Source: W11650 sp963545585
GTDB lineage: Bacteria > Bacillota > Clostridia > Lachnospirales > Vallitaleaceae
NCBI GenBank assembly: GCA_963545585.1
Contig: CAUUKX010000005.1
Coordinates: 1 to 47,364 of the forward strand
Direction: 5' to 3'
Length of the DNA: 47,364 nucleotides
Under the pieces are notes generated by a model. The model did no database searches. It was given only the letters and a program-made list of their open reading frames with translations, and was not told the origin of the DNA. The translations under genes and the position numbers were made by a program. This document shows, one piece after another, positions 15,299 to 23,526 of the stretch (position 1 is the stretch's first letter; each line of letters begins with the position of its first letter).

Positions 15299-18010
15299 AT
15301 GAAAAAAAGGTATCGTATAGTTTGGGGGCTGATTAGTTTGCTGATAACGTTTATTTTTCCCATTCAGGCAGAAAGCAATTATACCAAAGAAGATATGGAA
15401 AGAACGATAGCGATTTTTGCGGAACAAAATGAATGGTATCAAAAGACAGATATCAAAGCCTTTAGTGAGGAAATTTGGCAAAATCATGGGCTTTTGGTTT
15501 TGAAAAAAACAGCCCAAAAACAAAAAATTGATTATCAGAGCATTACAAAAAATGATAGGTGGGAAATAGTCTATAATACCAATAAAAACAATCAGTGGAA
15601 ATATCTGGGCACTACCCCAGAGGGATACTTGGTAGAAAACCCCGATTATCCGGCGGATGCGTATAACGGTAAGCCGTTTAGTCAATTTAACTGGATAGAA
15701 AATCAGAATGAAGAAACCAGTTTATGGCAAAAAATAGAATTGCTGACCAAAGATGAACGAAAACGCCAGCGCCATTACTATATCAACCTAATTAAAGACA
15801 GCTTTGAAGCCGAGTTTGGGAAAGGCTTTGACCGAGAAAATATCACCCCGCAGATGGAAGAAGCGATGCTTCGGGCGGCGATTTTGGTTTATCCGATGGC
15901 CGAAGGCAAGCGCACCCTGATTTCTTTTCGTAATAAGGGCAAGAACGGAAAAACCTATGAAGTAACCGCCAGCATGCCCAAAGATTGGCCGGGACCGCCA
16001 GAACCGGGATCAGAATCAGAATCAGGAACCACCACCGAAGAACTGGTTCAGCCGCTGATTCCTCAGGCGACTGATTTTGGCGGAGCAGAGCTGCGGTTGG
16101 CTTCGGAAAAGCCGGGACAGGAAATCTTTGATGTGGCAAAAGGAATCCCGGCCACCGAAAAGCTGTATGCTAACGTGATTACCGACCAGTATCTGGCTAA
16201 GTGCCAATGGGAAAAACGAACGGTTACAGTGGAAGAAAAAAAGTACGAAAAAGATAAAAAAACCGGCAAAACTAAATTTATCGGCACCGAAAAAAAGGTA
16301 TATACCTATATGGCAATTAAAAATGCCACAGTTTATGAAATTGCTTCGGCTGAAATCAATAATCCAGTTCTGCCGGGCGGTCAGTTGACCCTGACACCAC
16401 AAAATTACAGCAAAGTAGCCGTTAGTATGACCCAAGGCAGCTATCAAAACGGCACAACGGTTGACGCATCTTTTTCGATTAACGGCCAGCCTGTACCTGT
16501 GGGGGAAATGGTTCCGCCTTCGCCCAAGATTAGCGCCGATGTTTTGTATCAGGACGGGATTGTGATTCCGGCGGAAACGCCCAATCAAAAAGACGCACCA
16601 AGCACCGGCAAAGTCATTTATCAGCTGGCTTTTTCCTATGGCGGGGAGTTTCCGACCATTCAGGAAAAAAACCTGACCGGCAATCCAGTAACAGCCCATA
16701 CGCCGGTGGTTTGCTATCCCGGCCTGTCAGAGCGAACCTTTAGCCCGGGTGAAAAATATCCAAAAGCCAAAGACGAGCAAAGGCAGTACTTGAAAGAAGA
16801 AAGCTTTGCCATTACCTATCCGCTGACTGGCGAGCATTTAGACATTCCCGGCTATGGCGACCGCGATTACAGTACTTATACCGCCAAACGACAGGTGCGG
16901 TTCAGCTTTGATGTGTATGAAGGTGCAGACTATACCGGCATTTATCGTCCGGCTGGGAAATGGTATGATTTTCCAGCCGAAGCGGAAAACGATACGACCA
17001 GCTATTTTATCCCCGCTTGGGCCAAAGAAGGAGAGAAGCACAATATTTCTTTCCGCAGTCTGCCGGTCAATTTAAGGGATGAAGCCAGTAAAGCATTTGA
17101 ATACTCGGCCAATAAAGATATTAAAAATGAAAAAGCAGTTCAGGATGCTGCCATGGCAGTCTTTGGTAAAGTAATGGACAGCCGGATTTTGCAGATTGGC
17201 GATGGACGAAACTATGCCAGCTTAGAAATGCCGGTTTATCCCCAAGTAGGGAAGCTTGCGAACCGGCAGGACGGCATTGCCTTGGGGATGCCAGTTGACT
17301 TAATGCTGACCACCAACAGTGATTTATTTTATCAAGCCGATTCGATTAAAGTAGTGCCGCATTATTTCTTTGTTGATAAGCAGGGCAAAAAAACCGAGGT
17401 GGATTTGTACTATCACGGCAACCAAAAGCTGAAGCAGATTAATACTGCCAATACCGAGATTGAGCAAAAGGCAAGATTAAACGACTTTGCATCGTGGATT
17501 AACAAGAAATACTTTGAGGATACGGCCAAGCTCTTAGAAAAGCAAAAAAGAAACAATGATATGAGCTATCAAAGCTATTTGGACGCATTTACCGGCAGCC
17601 GCTATGTGCCGCTGGGGGATAACAGCAAGCTGGTCATTGGCGAGCGGTTAAAGCTTTACAGCGGGAGAGAGTTGGCGGAGCAGATTAAAAAGCCGAAGGA
17701 AGTAAAGACCGATGAGGTGTACCTTTCACGGCAGAACTGGTATCTGCGCTTTTTCCTGCCGAATGAAACCTATGCGGTTGCCAAGGGAACTAATTTTCAG
17801 GGAAAGAGTGGGATTCGGCTAAGGGAAGAGCCATTTTTGCATGATGGCTATCTCTTGGTACAGATAGAATGGCAGATTTATAAAAACGGAGAGCTGTACT
17901 TCCGCTATTTGACAGAAGCCACGGGAATGGGAAGTCTGCCATATAAAGGGCAGTATGGCGACAGCTTTTTCTATGACAGCGAGCGCCGGGCTTCGCAGCG
18001 GCTGAATTAA
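15299..18010 (+). CDS. Large secreted protein of the pilus locus
   Basis: 903 residues, family not recognised. A signal peptide (MKKRYRIVWGLISLLITFIF, likely cut after IQAES) shows export. A Pro/Ser/Glu/Thr linker, GPPEPGSESESGTT, near residue 230 separates a helical N-terminal domain (about 30-225) from a long, probably beta-rich region rich in Tyr, Asn and Gly. No LPXTG motif, SLH repeat or C-terminal membrane anchor is visible. Being 12 bases behind SLH gene 2 and ahead of the pilin-like genes suggests a surface or pilus-associated adhesin (inference). AGGAGGAAACAGG precedes the ATG. Confidence 0.7.
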   Translation: MKKRYRIVWGLISLLITFIFPIQAESNYTKEDMERTIAIFAEQNEWYQKTDIKAFSEEIWQNHGLLVLKKTAQKQKIDYQSITKNDRWEIVYNTNKNNQWKYLGTTPEGYLVENPDYPADAYNGKPFSQFNWIENQNEETSLWQKIELLTKDERKRQRHYYINLIKDSFEAEFGKGFDRENITPQMEEAMLRAAILVYPMAEGKRTLISFRNKGKNGKTYEVTASMPKDWPGPPEPGSESESGTTTEELVQPLIPQATDFGGAELRLASEKPGQEIFDVAKGIPATEKLYANVITDQYLAKCQWEKRTVTVEEKKYEKDKKTGKTKFIGTEKKVYTYMAIKNATVYEIASAEINNPVLPGGQLTLTPQNYSKVAVSMTQGSYQNGTTVDASFSINGQPVPVGEMVPPSPKISADVLYQDGIVIPAETPNQKDAPSTGKVIYQLAFSYGGEFPTIQEKNLTGNPVTAHTPVVCYPGLSERTFSPGEKYPKAKDEQRQYLKEESFAITYPLTGEHLDIPGYGDRDYSTYTAKRQVRFSFDVYEGADYTGIYRPAGKWYDFPAEAENDTTSYFIPAWAKEGEKHNISFRSLPVNLRDEASKAFEYSANKDIKNEKAVQDAAMAVFGKVMDSRILQIGDGRNYASLEMPVYPQVGKLANRQDGIALGMPVDLMLTTNSDLFYQADSIKVVPHYFFVDKQGKKTEVDLYYHGNQKLKQINTANTEIEQKARLNDFASWINKKYFEDTAKLLEKQKRNNDMSYQSYLDAFTGSRYVPLGDNSKLVIGERLKLYSGRELAEQIKKPKEVKTDEVYLSRQNWYLRFFLPNETYAVAKGTNFQGKSGIRLREEPFLHDGYLLVQIEWQIYKNGELYFRYLTEATGMGSLPYKGQYGDSFFYDSERRASQRLN

Positions 18011-18020
18011 CAGGTAATTT

Positions 18021-18115
18021 ACTCAACTTTCCCCTGATCGAAGTGCTTCGCACTTCTGCCCGGGCGGGCAGTCTGCCTAAAAAAGACTGTTCTGTCGAAC
18101 ATGGGAAAGTTGAGT
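18021..18115. repeat. Palindromic dispersed element, copy B
   Basis: The best-formed member. It starts ACTCAACTTTCCC and ends GGGAAAGTTGAGT, a perfect 13-bp terminal inverted repeat. Inside are the hairpin GAAGTGC-TTC-GCACTTC, a GCCCGGGCGGGC block and TAAAAAAGACTGTTCTGTCGA. Length is 95 bases; no coding capacity. Confidence 0.88.
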
Positions 18116-18333
18116 AATTTAAATAAAGATGATAAAGGGGAATGCAGTATTATCTTGCGGGGAGAGGTTTTTGGCAATAGAGAGAGGTAAGCTGGCGAGA
18201 CATTATTGCCGAAAAGGGAAAAACCGAGAAAGATTGAAACAAGCAGAATAGGAGGTTGGGTATAGGGATAAACGGAAAAGAGATTGGTGTTTTCGAAGAT
18301 TAAGAAGTAAAACAGAAAAATATGTTGGGTATA

Positions 18334-18411
18334 GGGATAAACGGAAAATCAGCTTGCGGAAAGAGTTAGAAGTCAAAAATGCAAAACATTCAACAGAAGT
18401 TGAGTCAGTAA
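18334..18411. repeat. Dispersed direct repeat, copy 2
   Basis: Bases 18347-18411 match 12261-12325 with one difference (CAGCTTGCGG against CAGTTTGCGG). The copy ends 28 bases before the pilin-like start codon, close to its ribosome site. Confidence 0.85.
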
Positions 18412-18438
18412 CTCAACCCCAAATAAAAGGAGGACAAA

Positions 18439-18921
18439 ATGGATCAAAATATTCAAAAGGCGTTGTGGCTGGGAGTGGGGATTTTACTTTTTATCGGGAT
18501 TGTCAGTACGGGGCTTAGCCTTTACAACAAGGGGCGAGGAGTGGCAGAGGCCAGCAGTCAGCAGCTGGATAAGGTTAGCAAGGACTTGGCTGAGTCCAGT
18601 TTTGCACCGTATAATAATGCTAAGACCTCGGGGGCGGATGTGCTGAGTGCGATTAAACTCTATGCCGATCAAAGCGGTGAGTTTATTATTAGCGTTAAGA
18701 CCAAATCCAGTACCAATGTTTATGTCAGCGGCGGCAGCATTTCCGCAGACAATACGGTTGGTGATTTGAGCCTGAAATCCCGCGGGGATATTGATAAGCA
18801 AATCAAAGCGGCCAATGACAGTAAAAATAACGCTTATATCAATCCGACCGCCAGTTTTTATGCGCAGTTAGTGTATGATAAAAATGAAGTAATCAAAGGG
18901 ATTACGTTTGAACAGCAGTAA
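18439..18921 (+). CDS. Pilin-like protein, main pilin candidate
   Basis: 160 residues. A short polar N-terminus (MDQNIQKALW) leads into one hydrophobic helix (about 10-28, ending SLYNK), followed by a Ser/Ala/Asn-rich soluble domain. This is the architecture of Flp/Tad or type IV-like pilins, but no clear G-F/E prepilin cleavage motif is present, and processing is uncertain. AAAGGAGGACAAA is a very strong ribosome site, suggesting high expression. It stands alone, with over 300 non-coding bases on each side. I rank it as the likeliest structural subunit (inference from position and form). Confidence 0.6.
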   Translation: MDQNIQKALWLGVGILLFIGIVSTGLSLYNKGRGVAEASSQQLDKVSKDLAESSFAPYNNAKTSGADVLSAIKLYADQSGEFIISVKTKSSTNVYVSGGSISADNTVGDLSLKSRGDIDKQIKAANDSKNNAYINPTASFYAQLVYDKNEVIKGITFEQQ

Positions 18922-19228
18922 AAAACTCAACTTTCCCATAGCTGAAGTGCCGGTGTTTTTGCAATGATTGAAGCAATATGTGTTTTTGCCGTGCGTGCGA
19001 TTTGTCCTGAGTGAAGCATCTGCTTTTTGCCGGGCGGATAATCTGCCTAAAAACGATCGGATGAAAATGCTTTGATGAACGGGAAAAGCCAGAGAAAGAA
19101 AAAGAGCGGCAAAGGCGGCATGGCCGGTAAGTTGTGCCGTCTTTGCCATAAGTTGTCATTATTATAGAATGGAGATGTTTTTCGTATTCAATGTGGAAAT
19201 GAAGTGAAAAGAAAGGTTGAGCCGAGAA
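18922..19228. other. Intergenic region with a degenerate palindromic element
   Basis: 307 bases with no gene. Element C fills about half of it. No clean promoter or terminator is seen for the three genes that follow. Confidence 0.6.
18925..19090. repeat. Palindromic dispersed element, degenerate copy C
   Basis: It starts ACTCAACTTTCCCATAG and later shows GCCGGGCGGATAATCTGCCTAAAAA and GAACGGGAAAAGC, in the same order as in the better copies but with insertions and base changes. It looks like an old, decaying member. Confidence 0.6.
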
Positions 19229-19621
19229 ATGGATAAAATATTTGACTTGCTGGACACGGCGATTGCTGTAGTGCTGGTGGTGATTGCCCTATCCGTGCAG
19301 CTTTATGAAAACTATCGCCTGGCCGAACTTCTTAAAACCAAAGAAGTTGCGGCCGAGGTCAATTTGGATGCCAGGCTGCGCGATCAGTGCGATGGGCTGG
19401 AGTTGGCGGTGCGGCTGGGTGTTTTAGCCGGGAAAAAAGAAGAAATTATTTGTTTTGCCGGTCAAGAGTATCGCTGGCCGGAGTTTGGGGCAGAGGTTTT
19501 AGGCGTTAAGGTGCTGCCGGAGGTGGATGTCTTTTTGGCTGACCGGCGGCAGCAGGAACAACTGCAAAAGCGGCGCTTTCAAATTTATCAGTTAGACGGC
19601 AAATGGAGGGTAGAGGAATGA
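19229..19621 (+). CDS. Small membrane-anchored pilus protein 1 (TadE-like layout)
   Basis: 130 residues with an N-terminal hydrophobic segment (about 9-26, DTAIAVVLVVIALSVQ) and a soluble remainder with no recognised domain. It resembles the small pseudopilin-like proteins at the ends of Tad loci in layout only. The ATG at 19229 is preferred over a TTG four codons upstream; both follow GAAAGG. It overlaps the next gene by ATGA. Confidence 0.55.
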   Translation: MDKIFDLLDTAIAVVLVVIALSVQLYENYRLAELLKTKEVAAEVNLDARLRDQCDGLELAVRLGVLAGKKEEIICFAGQEYRWPEFGAEVLGVKVLPEVDVFLADRRQQEQLQKRRFQIYQLDGKWRVEE

Positions 19622-20118
19622 TAATTAGTGCATTAGACCGCTTGCTGGCATTGCTTTTGATTACGGTGCTGCTGTTTGTGGTGCCGGTTTATTATCAGTA
19701 CCAGCGGCAGGAGGATATTAATTATCAGTTGATTTGGCTGGAAACGCAGAAAACCGCTGATTTAATTTGTGAGCTGGGCTATATTGAAGAAAGTTCCCTG
19801 ACCAGCTTGCAGGCGCTTTTGGGTGCAACCGGTGCGTCTTACCGGATTACACTTTCACATTTGCGGAAAAATTATGTGGAGAATGAAGCAGAAGAGGAAA
19901 TGCAGATTTATTACGAGGGGGATTATACCGCAGAAATTTACCAGCAAATCAAGGAGAATGGGAAATATAAGATGGATTTGGGGGATTTTTTTTATATCAG
20001 TGTGGAAAATATATCTAAAACGCCGTTTCAGCAGCTAAAAGCAGTTTTGGGGTTCCAGCAGGAGGGAGCGGCAATTGTTACCCGCAGCGGCGGGTTGATT
20101 CGGGCGGAGGGATTGTGA
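19618..20118 (+). CDS. Small membrane-anchored pilus protein 2 (TadE-like layout)
   Basis: 166 residues with the hydrophobic segment ALDRLLALLLITVLLFVVPV at the N-terminus, then a mixed soluble domain with YYQYQRQED and IYYEGDYTAEIYQQIKE. It starts inside the stop of the preceding gene (GAGGAATGA), and its own stop overlaps the next start, so the trio is co-translated. I do not recognise a named family; pseudopilin is the best guess from layout and context. Confidence 0.55.
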   Translation: MIISALDRLLALLLITVLLFVVPVYYQYQRQEDINYQLIWLETQKTADLICELGYIEESSLTSLQALLGATGASYRITLSHLRKNYVENEAEEEMQIYYEGDYTAEIYQQIKENGKYKMDLGDFFYISVENISKTPFQQLKAVLGFQQEGAAIVTRSGGLIRAEGL

Positions 20119-20807
20119 TGAACAGCTTAAAAATCGGAATTATCGGGGTGTTAATTCTTTTTCCATTTTTATTTATTTCTTTTGTGCAGGTTCGGCAGTA
20201 TAGCATAGCGGAGAGAAACCATAGGATTGTGGAAAATGCGGCCGCAAGAGCCATGCGGGACGGGGTATTTGCTTTAAAGACGTATAGTCCGTTTTTTTAT
20301 GATGCCAAGCAGCTGCGGCGGATTGAAATCGCTGAGCAGGCTACCCGGGAGACAATTAACCGCAGCTTTGCGTATGCGCTGAATGCTAAGACGGATGCGG
20401 ATGTAGAACGATTCAGCCGTCAAATCCGGCTAATTGGCTTTGTCGCTTATGATGGCTTAATTTTATATGATCAGATTACGCAGGAAAGACTGGAAGTTCC
20501 GTTTTATCAAATCGCACAGTCAGAGAATGCGGTTGTTTATCAAGGGTTTAGTTTGCCAGCAGACAGGGAGCAGCCGGAGAGCAGTCGCCAGCTGCATCTG
20601 GAACAGACATTGGAGCGGCTCTTACAGCCCTATCTTAAAACTGGGGAGCTGCGGTTGCCGGAACATACAGCCACTCTATTCGGCCGCGATTATTCCGAGG
20701 TGGGTGTTTTTATTCTGATTCAGGGCGACCCGCTGCAGGCCGGGCAGGAAAGAAGTTATTTTAAGCTGGGCAAGGTTTCTCTGTCTGAGCGGAAAAAAAG
20801 AGAATAA
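20118..20807 (+). CDS. Small membrane-anchored pilus protein 3 (TadE-like layout)
   Basis: 229 residues: an N-terminal hydrophobic segment (IGVLILFPFLFISFVQV) right after six residues, then AERNHRIVENAAARAMRDGV, which fits the helix continuing from the membrane in TadE-type or pilin-like proteins. The rest is soluble and unrecognised. GGAGG lies eight bases before the ATG at 20118; a GTG at 20115 is also possible. It is the last gene of the pilus locus. Confidence 0.55.
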   Translation: MNSLKIGIIGVLILFPFLFISFVQVRQYSIAERNHRIVENAAARAMRDGVFALKTYSPFFYDAKQLRRIEIAEQATRETINRSFAYALNAKTDADVERFSRQIRLIGFVAYDGLILYDQITQERLEVPFYQIAQSENAVVYQGFSLPADREQPESSRQLHLEQTLERLLQPYLKTGELRLPEHTATLFGRDYSEVGVFILIQGDPLQAGQERSYFKLGKVSLSERKKRE

Positions 20808-20854
20808 ACTTTCGTATTTGTTGAAATTTATTTTCCAAAGTGCGATTGCTTTTT

Positions 20855-20945
20855 AATTTCAATGAATCGCAAATATCGGATTGGAATAATTTCAATGAAT
20901 TGTGAATAGCTGATTGGAATAGTTTTGATGATGGCGGATTGGAAT
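20855..20945. repeat. Imperfect 33-bp tandem repeat after the pilus locus
   Basis: Two 33-base units (20855-20887 and 20888-20920), each starting AATTTCAATGAAT and ending GATTGGAAT, are followed by a shortened third unit ending GGATTGGAAT at 20945. No terminator hairpin is evident here. Confidence 0.7.
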
Positions 20946-20990
20946 GGTAACGGAAAATATAAAAAAGAAAAAACAAAAAGATAAAAAATG

Positions 20991-21019
20991 CTGGCTTTTT
21001 TTGAAAAATATCATATAAT
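20991..21019 (+). promoter_or_regulatory. Probable promoter of the metabolic operon
   Basis: A perfect -10 TATAAT (21014-21019) lies 66 bases before the aldolase start. The -35 region (CTGGCT at 20991) is poor, so an activator or a T-rich UP-like tract may help. Placement between the pilus locus and the aldolase supports the call. Confidence 0.45.
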
Positions 21020-21084
21020 AGTAGTAGTGCTTATTGAATATGGAAAAGCGGAGTTAATGATAATTAGATTGCAAGGAGAGAAAA

Positions 21085-21729
21085 ATGAAAAAGTATGAAA
21101 CGATAAAAGCCCTGACGGATTCCGGAGTAGTAGCGGTTATTCGTGCCAATTCCAAGGAAGAAGGCAAAAAAGTGATTGAGGCTATTAAAGCCGGCGGCAT
21201 CAAAGCATTGGAAATTACAATGACAGTGCCGGGGGCAGTTGATATTATTAAGGAATTGACAGCGGAATATGCGGATTCGGATGTTGTGATTGGAGCCGGT
21301 ACGGTGCTGGATTCGGAAACGGCCAGAGCCTGCATTTTGGCAGGAGCAAAGTATATTGTCAGCCCCTGCTTTGACGAAGCATCGGCTAAATTGTGCAACC
21401 GTTATGCCATTCCCTATTTCCCGGGTGTAATGACACCGAAAGAAGCAGTTACCGCGCTGGAGTACGGTGCGGAAATCTTAAAAATATTCCCGGGCAGCGC
21501 CTTTGGCCCCAGTATCATCAGCGCATTTCGCGGGCCGCTGCCGCAGGGTAATTTTATGCCGACCGGCGGTGTATCGCTGGATAATGTTGCCCAGTGGATT
21601 AAAAACGGCGCCGTTGCGGTCGGAATCGGCGGCGAGTTGACCAAAGGGGCAAAAACCGGCGATTTTGCAGCCGTAACCGCTACCGCCAAAGCATTTGTTG
21701 ATGCCGTTCAGGCTGCCAGAAGCAAGTAA
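21085..21729 (+). CDS. eda: KDPG/KHG aldolase
   Basis: Bifunctional 2-dehydro-3-deoxy-phosphogluconate aldolase / 4-hydroxy-2-oxoglutarate aldolase, which cleaves KDPG to pyruvate and glyceraldehyde-3-phosphate. The 214-residue length is typical. Key residues sit at the classical positions: Arg20 (VIRAN), Glu43 (ALEITM) and Schiff-base Lys133 (ILKIFPGS). The loops VIGAGTVLD, YFPGVMTPKEA and MPTGGVS are also standard. AAGGAGAG precedes the ATG. The sugar kinase that makes its substrate is 16 bases downstream, so the pair forms the lower hexuronate/Entner-Doudoroff branch. Confidence 0.95.
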   Translation: MKKYETIKALTDSGVVAVIRANSKEEGKKVIEAIKAGGIKALEITMTVPGAVDIIKELTAEYADSDVVIGAGTVLDSETARACILAGAKYIVSPCFDEASAKLCNRYAIPYFPGVMTPKEAVTALEYGAEILKIFPGSAFGPSIISAFRGPLPQGNFMPTGGVSLDNVAQWIKNGAVAVGIGGELTKGAKTGDFAAVTATAKAFVDAVQAARSK

Positions 21730-21745
21730 ATAAAGGAGAATGAAA

Positions 21746-22771
21746 ATGAGCAAGAAAGTAGTTACTTTAGGAGAAATTATGCTGCGCCTGTCACCGGCTG
21801 ACCATTTGCGGTTTGTGCAGGCGAATCAGTTTGATGTCATATACGGCGGCGGCGAGGCCAATGTTTGTACGTCTTTGGCTAATTACGGCTTAGATGCTTA
21901 TTTTGTGTCTAAGGTGCCGGAACATGCCATCGGCCAATGCGCCATCAATGAGCTGCGCCGCTATGGAGTGCATACCGATTATGTGGCCAGAGGCGGAAAA
22001 CGCTTGGGCATTTATTATTTGGAGCATGGTGCGTCGATGCGGGCATCGCAGGTAATTTATGACCGGGCGGATTCTTCGATTGCTGAGGCAACGGTGGAAG
22101 ATTTTGATTTTGATGCGATTTTCAAAGATGCGGACTGGTTCCATTTTTCCGGAATTACTCCGGCCATCAGCAAAAGTGCGGCTCAGATTACCGAGGCGGC
22201 GTTAAAGGCGGCAAAAAAAGCCGGGGTAACGGTTTCGGTTGATTTAAATTACCGGAAAAAGTTATGGACGCCGGCTGAAGCGCAGGCAGTGATGACGAAG
22301 CTGATGGAATATGTTGATGTTTGCATCGGCAATGAGGAAGACGCCGAAAAAGTGCTGGGCTTTAAGCCGGAGGGAACGGACGTGACCAAAGGTGAACTGG
22401 ATTTATCGGGCTATCACAGTATTTTCCGGCAAATGCAGGAACGCTTTGGCTTTCAATATGTAGTTACCACCCTGCGGGAAAGCCATTCCGCTTCGGATAA
22501 CGGCTGGTCGGCCCTGATTTATAACGGTCAGGAGTTTTACCATTCCAAGCATTACGACATTCGGATTGTTGATCGGGTTGGTGGCGGCGATTCTTTTTCG
22601 GCTGGTTTGATTTACGGCCTGCTGATGAAGGACTGCTTTAAAGAGGCTCTGGAATTTGCTGTCGGAGCTTCGGCGTTGAAACATACGATTTTCGGCGACT
22701 TTAATCTGGTAACCAAGGAAGAAGTGGAAAATCTGATTCAGGGCGATGCTTCTGGTCGGGTACAGAGATAA
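21746..22771 (+). CDS. kdgK: PfkB-family sugar kinase, probable KDG kinase
   Basis: Phosphorylates a sugar acid, most likely 2-dehydro-3-deoxygluconate, giving the substrate of the aldolase encoded just before. 341 residues of the ribokinase (PfkB) fold: GEIMLRLSP at the start, VSVDLNYRKKLW in the middle, and the catalytic signature DRVGGGDSFSAGLIYGL, where GGGD replaces the more usual GAGD. YYLEHGASMRASQVIYDRADSS resembles the substrate-contact stretch of KDG kinases. The ATG at 21746 is seven bases from AAGGAG; an ATG at 21740 would be too close. Confidence 0.88.
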   Translation: MSKKVVTLGEIMLRLSPADHLRFVQANQFDVIYGGGEANVCTSLANYGLDAYFVSKVPEHAIGQCAINELRRYGVHTDYVARGGKRLGIYYLEHGASMRASQVIYDRADSSIAEATVEDFDFDAIFKDADWFHFSGITPAISKSAAQITEAALKAAKKAGVTVSVDLNYRKKLWTPAEAQAVMTKLMEYVDVCIGNEEDAEKVLGFKPEGTDVTKGELDLSGYHSIFRQMQERFGFQYVVTTLRESHSASDNGWSALIYNGQEFYHSKHYDIRIVDRVGGGDSFSAGLIYGLLMKDCFKEALEFAVGASALKHTIFGDFNLVTKEEVENLIQGDASGRVQR

Positions 22772-22790
22772 AAAGCAGAGGACAGAGAAA

Positions 22791-23504
22791 ATGAAGGAAA
22801 TGATTTGTTTTGCGCATCGGGGCTTATCCGAGCATGCACCGGAAAACACAATGGCTGCGTTTCAGGCGGCGGTGAAAGCCGGAGCCAAAGCAATTGAACT
22901 GGACGTGCAGCGGACAAAGGATGGACAAGTGGTGGTTATGCACGATTTTTATCTGGGCCGAACCAATAATGGTCAGGGTCTGCTCAAAGATTATACCTAT
23001 GAAGAATTAAGCCGGCTGGACGCTGGCAGCTGGTTTTCGGCGGAGTATACCGGCGAAAAGTTGCCGCTGCTGGAAGAGGTTTTGCGTCAGCTTCCGGCCG
23101 ATATTTTGCTGAATATTGAATTGAAGAAATTGGCGCTGGAAGCGGACAGTGATTTGGCAAAGTCCGTGGTTGGGCTTTTGCGCCGGTATCCGCGGCCGGT
23201 ACTGATTTCTTCGTTTGATCATTATTTGCTCAAGGAAGTGCAAACTATAGATGATACGCTGCCGCTGGGCTTGCTGTACGGCTCCCATTTGATTGATGTT
23301 TTTGCCTATGCGCAGCAAAGCGGCTTAAAAATCAGCGCTATTCATCCATCGGTGGAATGTGTTTCACCGGAGTTGATTAAGCAGGCACATCAGCTTGATA
23401 TTAAAGTTAATGTTTATACGGTTCGCCGCAAGGAAGAAGCGGCGTTGCTGAAAGCGAATCAGGCTGATGGTATTTTTGTGAATACTTTCGAGGTTGTTAG
23501 CTGA
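22791..23504 (+). CDS. ugpQ: Glycerophosphodiester phosphodiesterase
   Basis: Hydrolyses glycerophosphodiesters to glycerol-3-phosphate and an alcohol. The 237-residue GDPD fold shows FAHRGLSEHAPENTMAAF with the catalytic His and the Glu-Asn-Thr triplet, AIELDVQRTKDGQVVVMHDF, and a closing NVYTVRRKEEA with ADGIFVNTFE. There is no signal peptide, so it should be cytoplasmic. The ATG at 22791 follows GAGGACAGAGAA; the frame opens earlier, at 22746, only inside the kinase gene. It shares the operon with the sugar genes without an obvious pathway link. Confidence 0.92.
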   Translation: MKEMICFAHRGLSEHAPENTMAAFQAAVKAGAKAIELDVQRTKDGQVVVMHDFYLGRTNNGQGLLKDYTYEELSRLDAGSWFSAEYTGEKLPLLEEVLRQLPADILLNIELKKLALEADSDLAKSVVGLLRRYPRPVLISSFDHYLLKEVQTIDDTLPLGLLYGSHLIDVFAYAQQSGLKISAIHPSVECVSPELIKQAHQLDIKVNVYTVRRKEEAALLKANQADGIFVNTFEVVS

Positions 23505-23526
23505 AATTGCTGGAAAGGAGAAGGAA

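Larger units (their letters stand above)
18011..18438. other. Repeat-rich intergenic region before the pilin-like gene
   Basis: 428 bases without a gene. It contains palindromic element B, two perfect 25-base direct repeats (18255-18279 and 18324-18348, sharing GTTGGGTATAGGGATAAAC) and the second copy of the 65-bp direct repeat. No confident promoter is seen, though the pilin-like gene presumably has its own. Confidence 0.75.

Noticed and set aside
16022..16699. 225-codon minus-strand frame within the 903-residue gene
   Set aside because: Antisense to a gene with a signal peptide and a strong ribosome site; no independent support.
12362..18115. Insertion sequence remnants between the pilus genes
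   Set aside because: The elements carry no transposase frame or fragment; they are miniature non-coding repeats, and their mobilising enzyme, if any, is not in the window.
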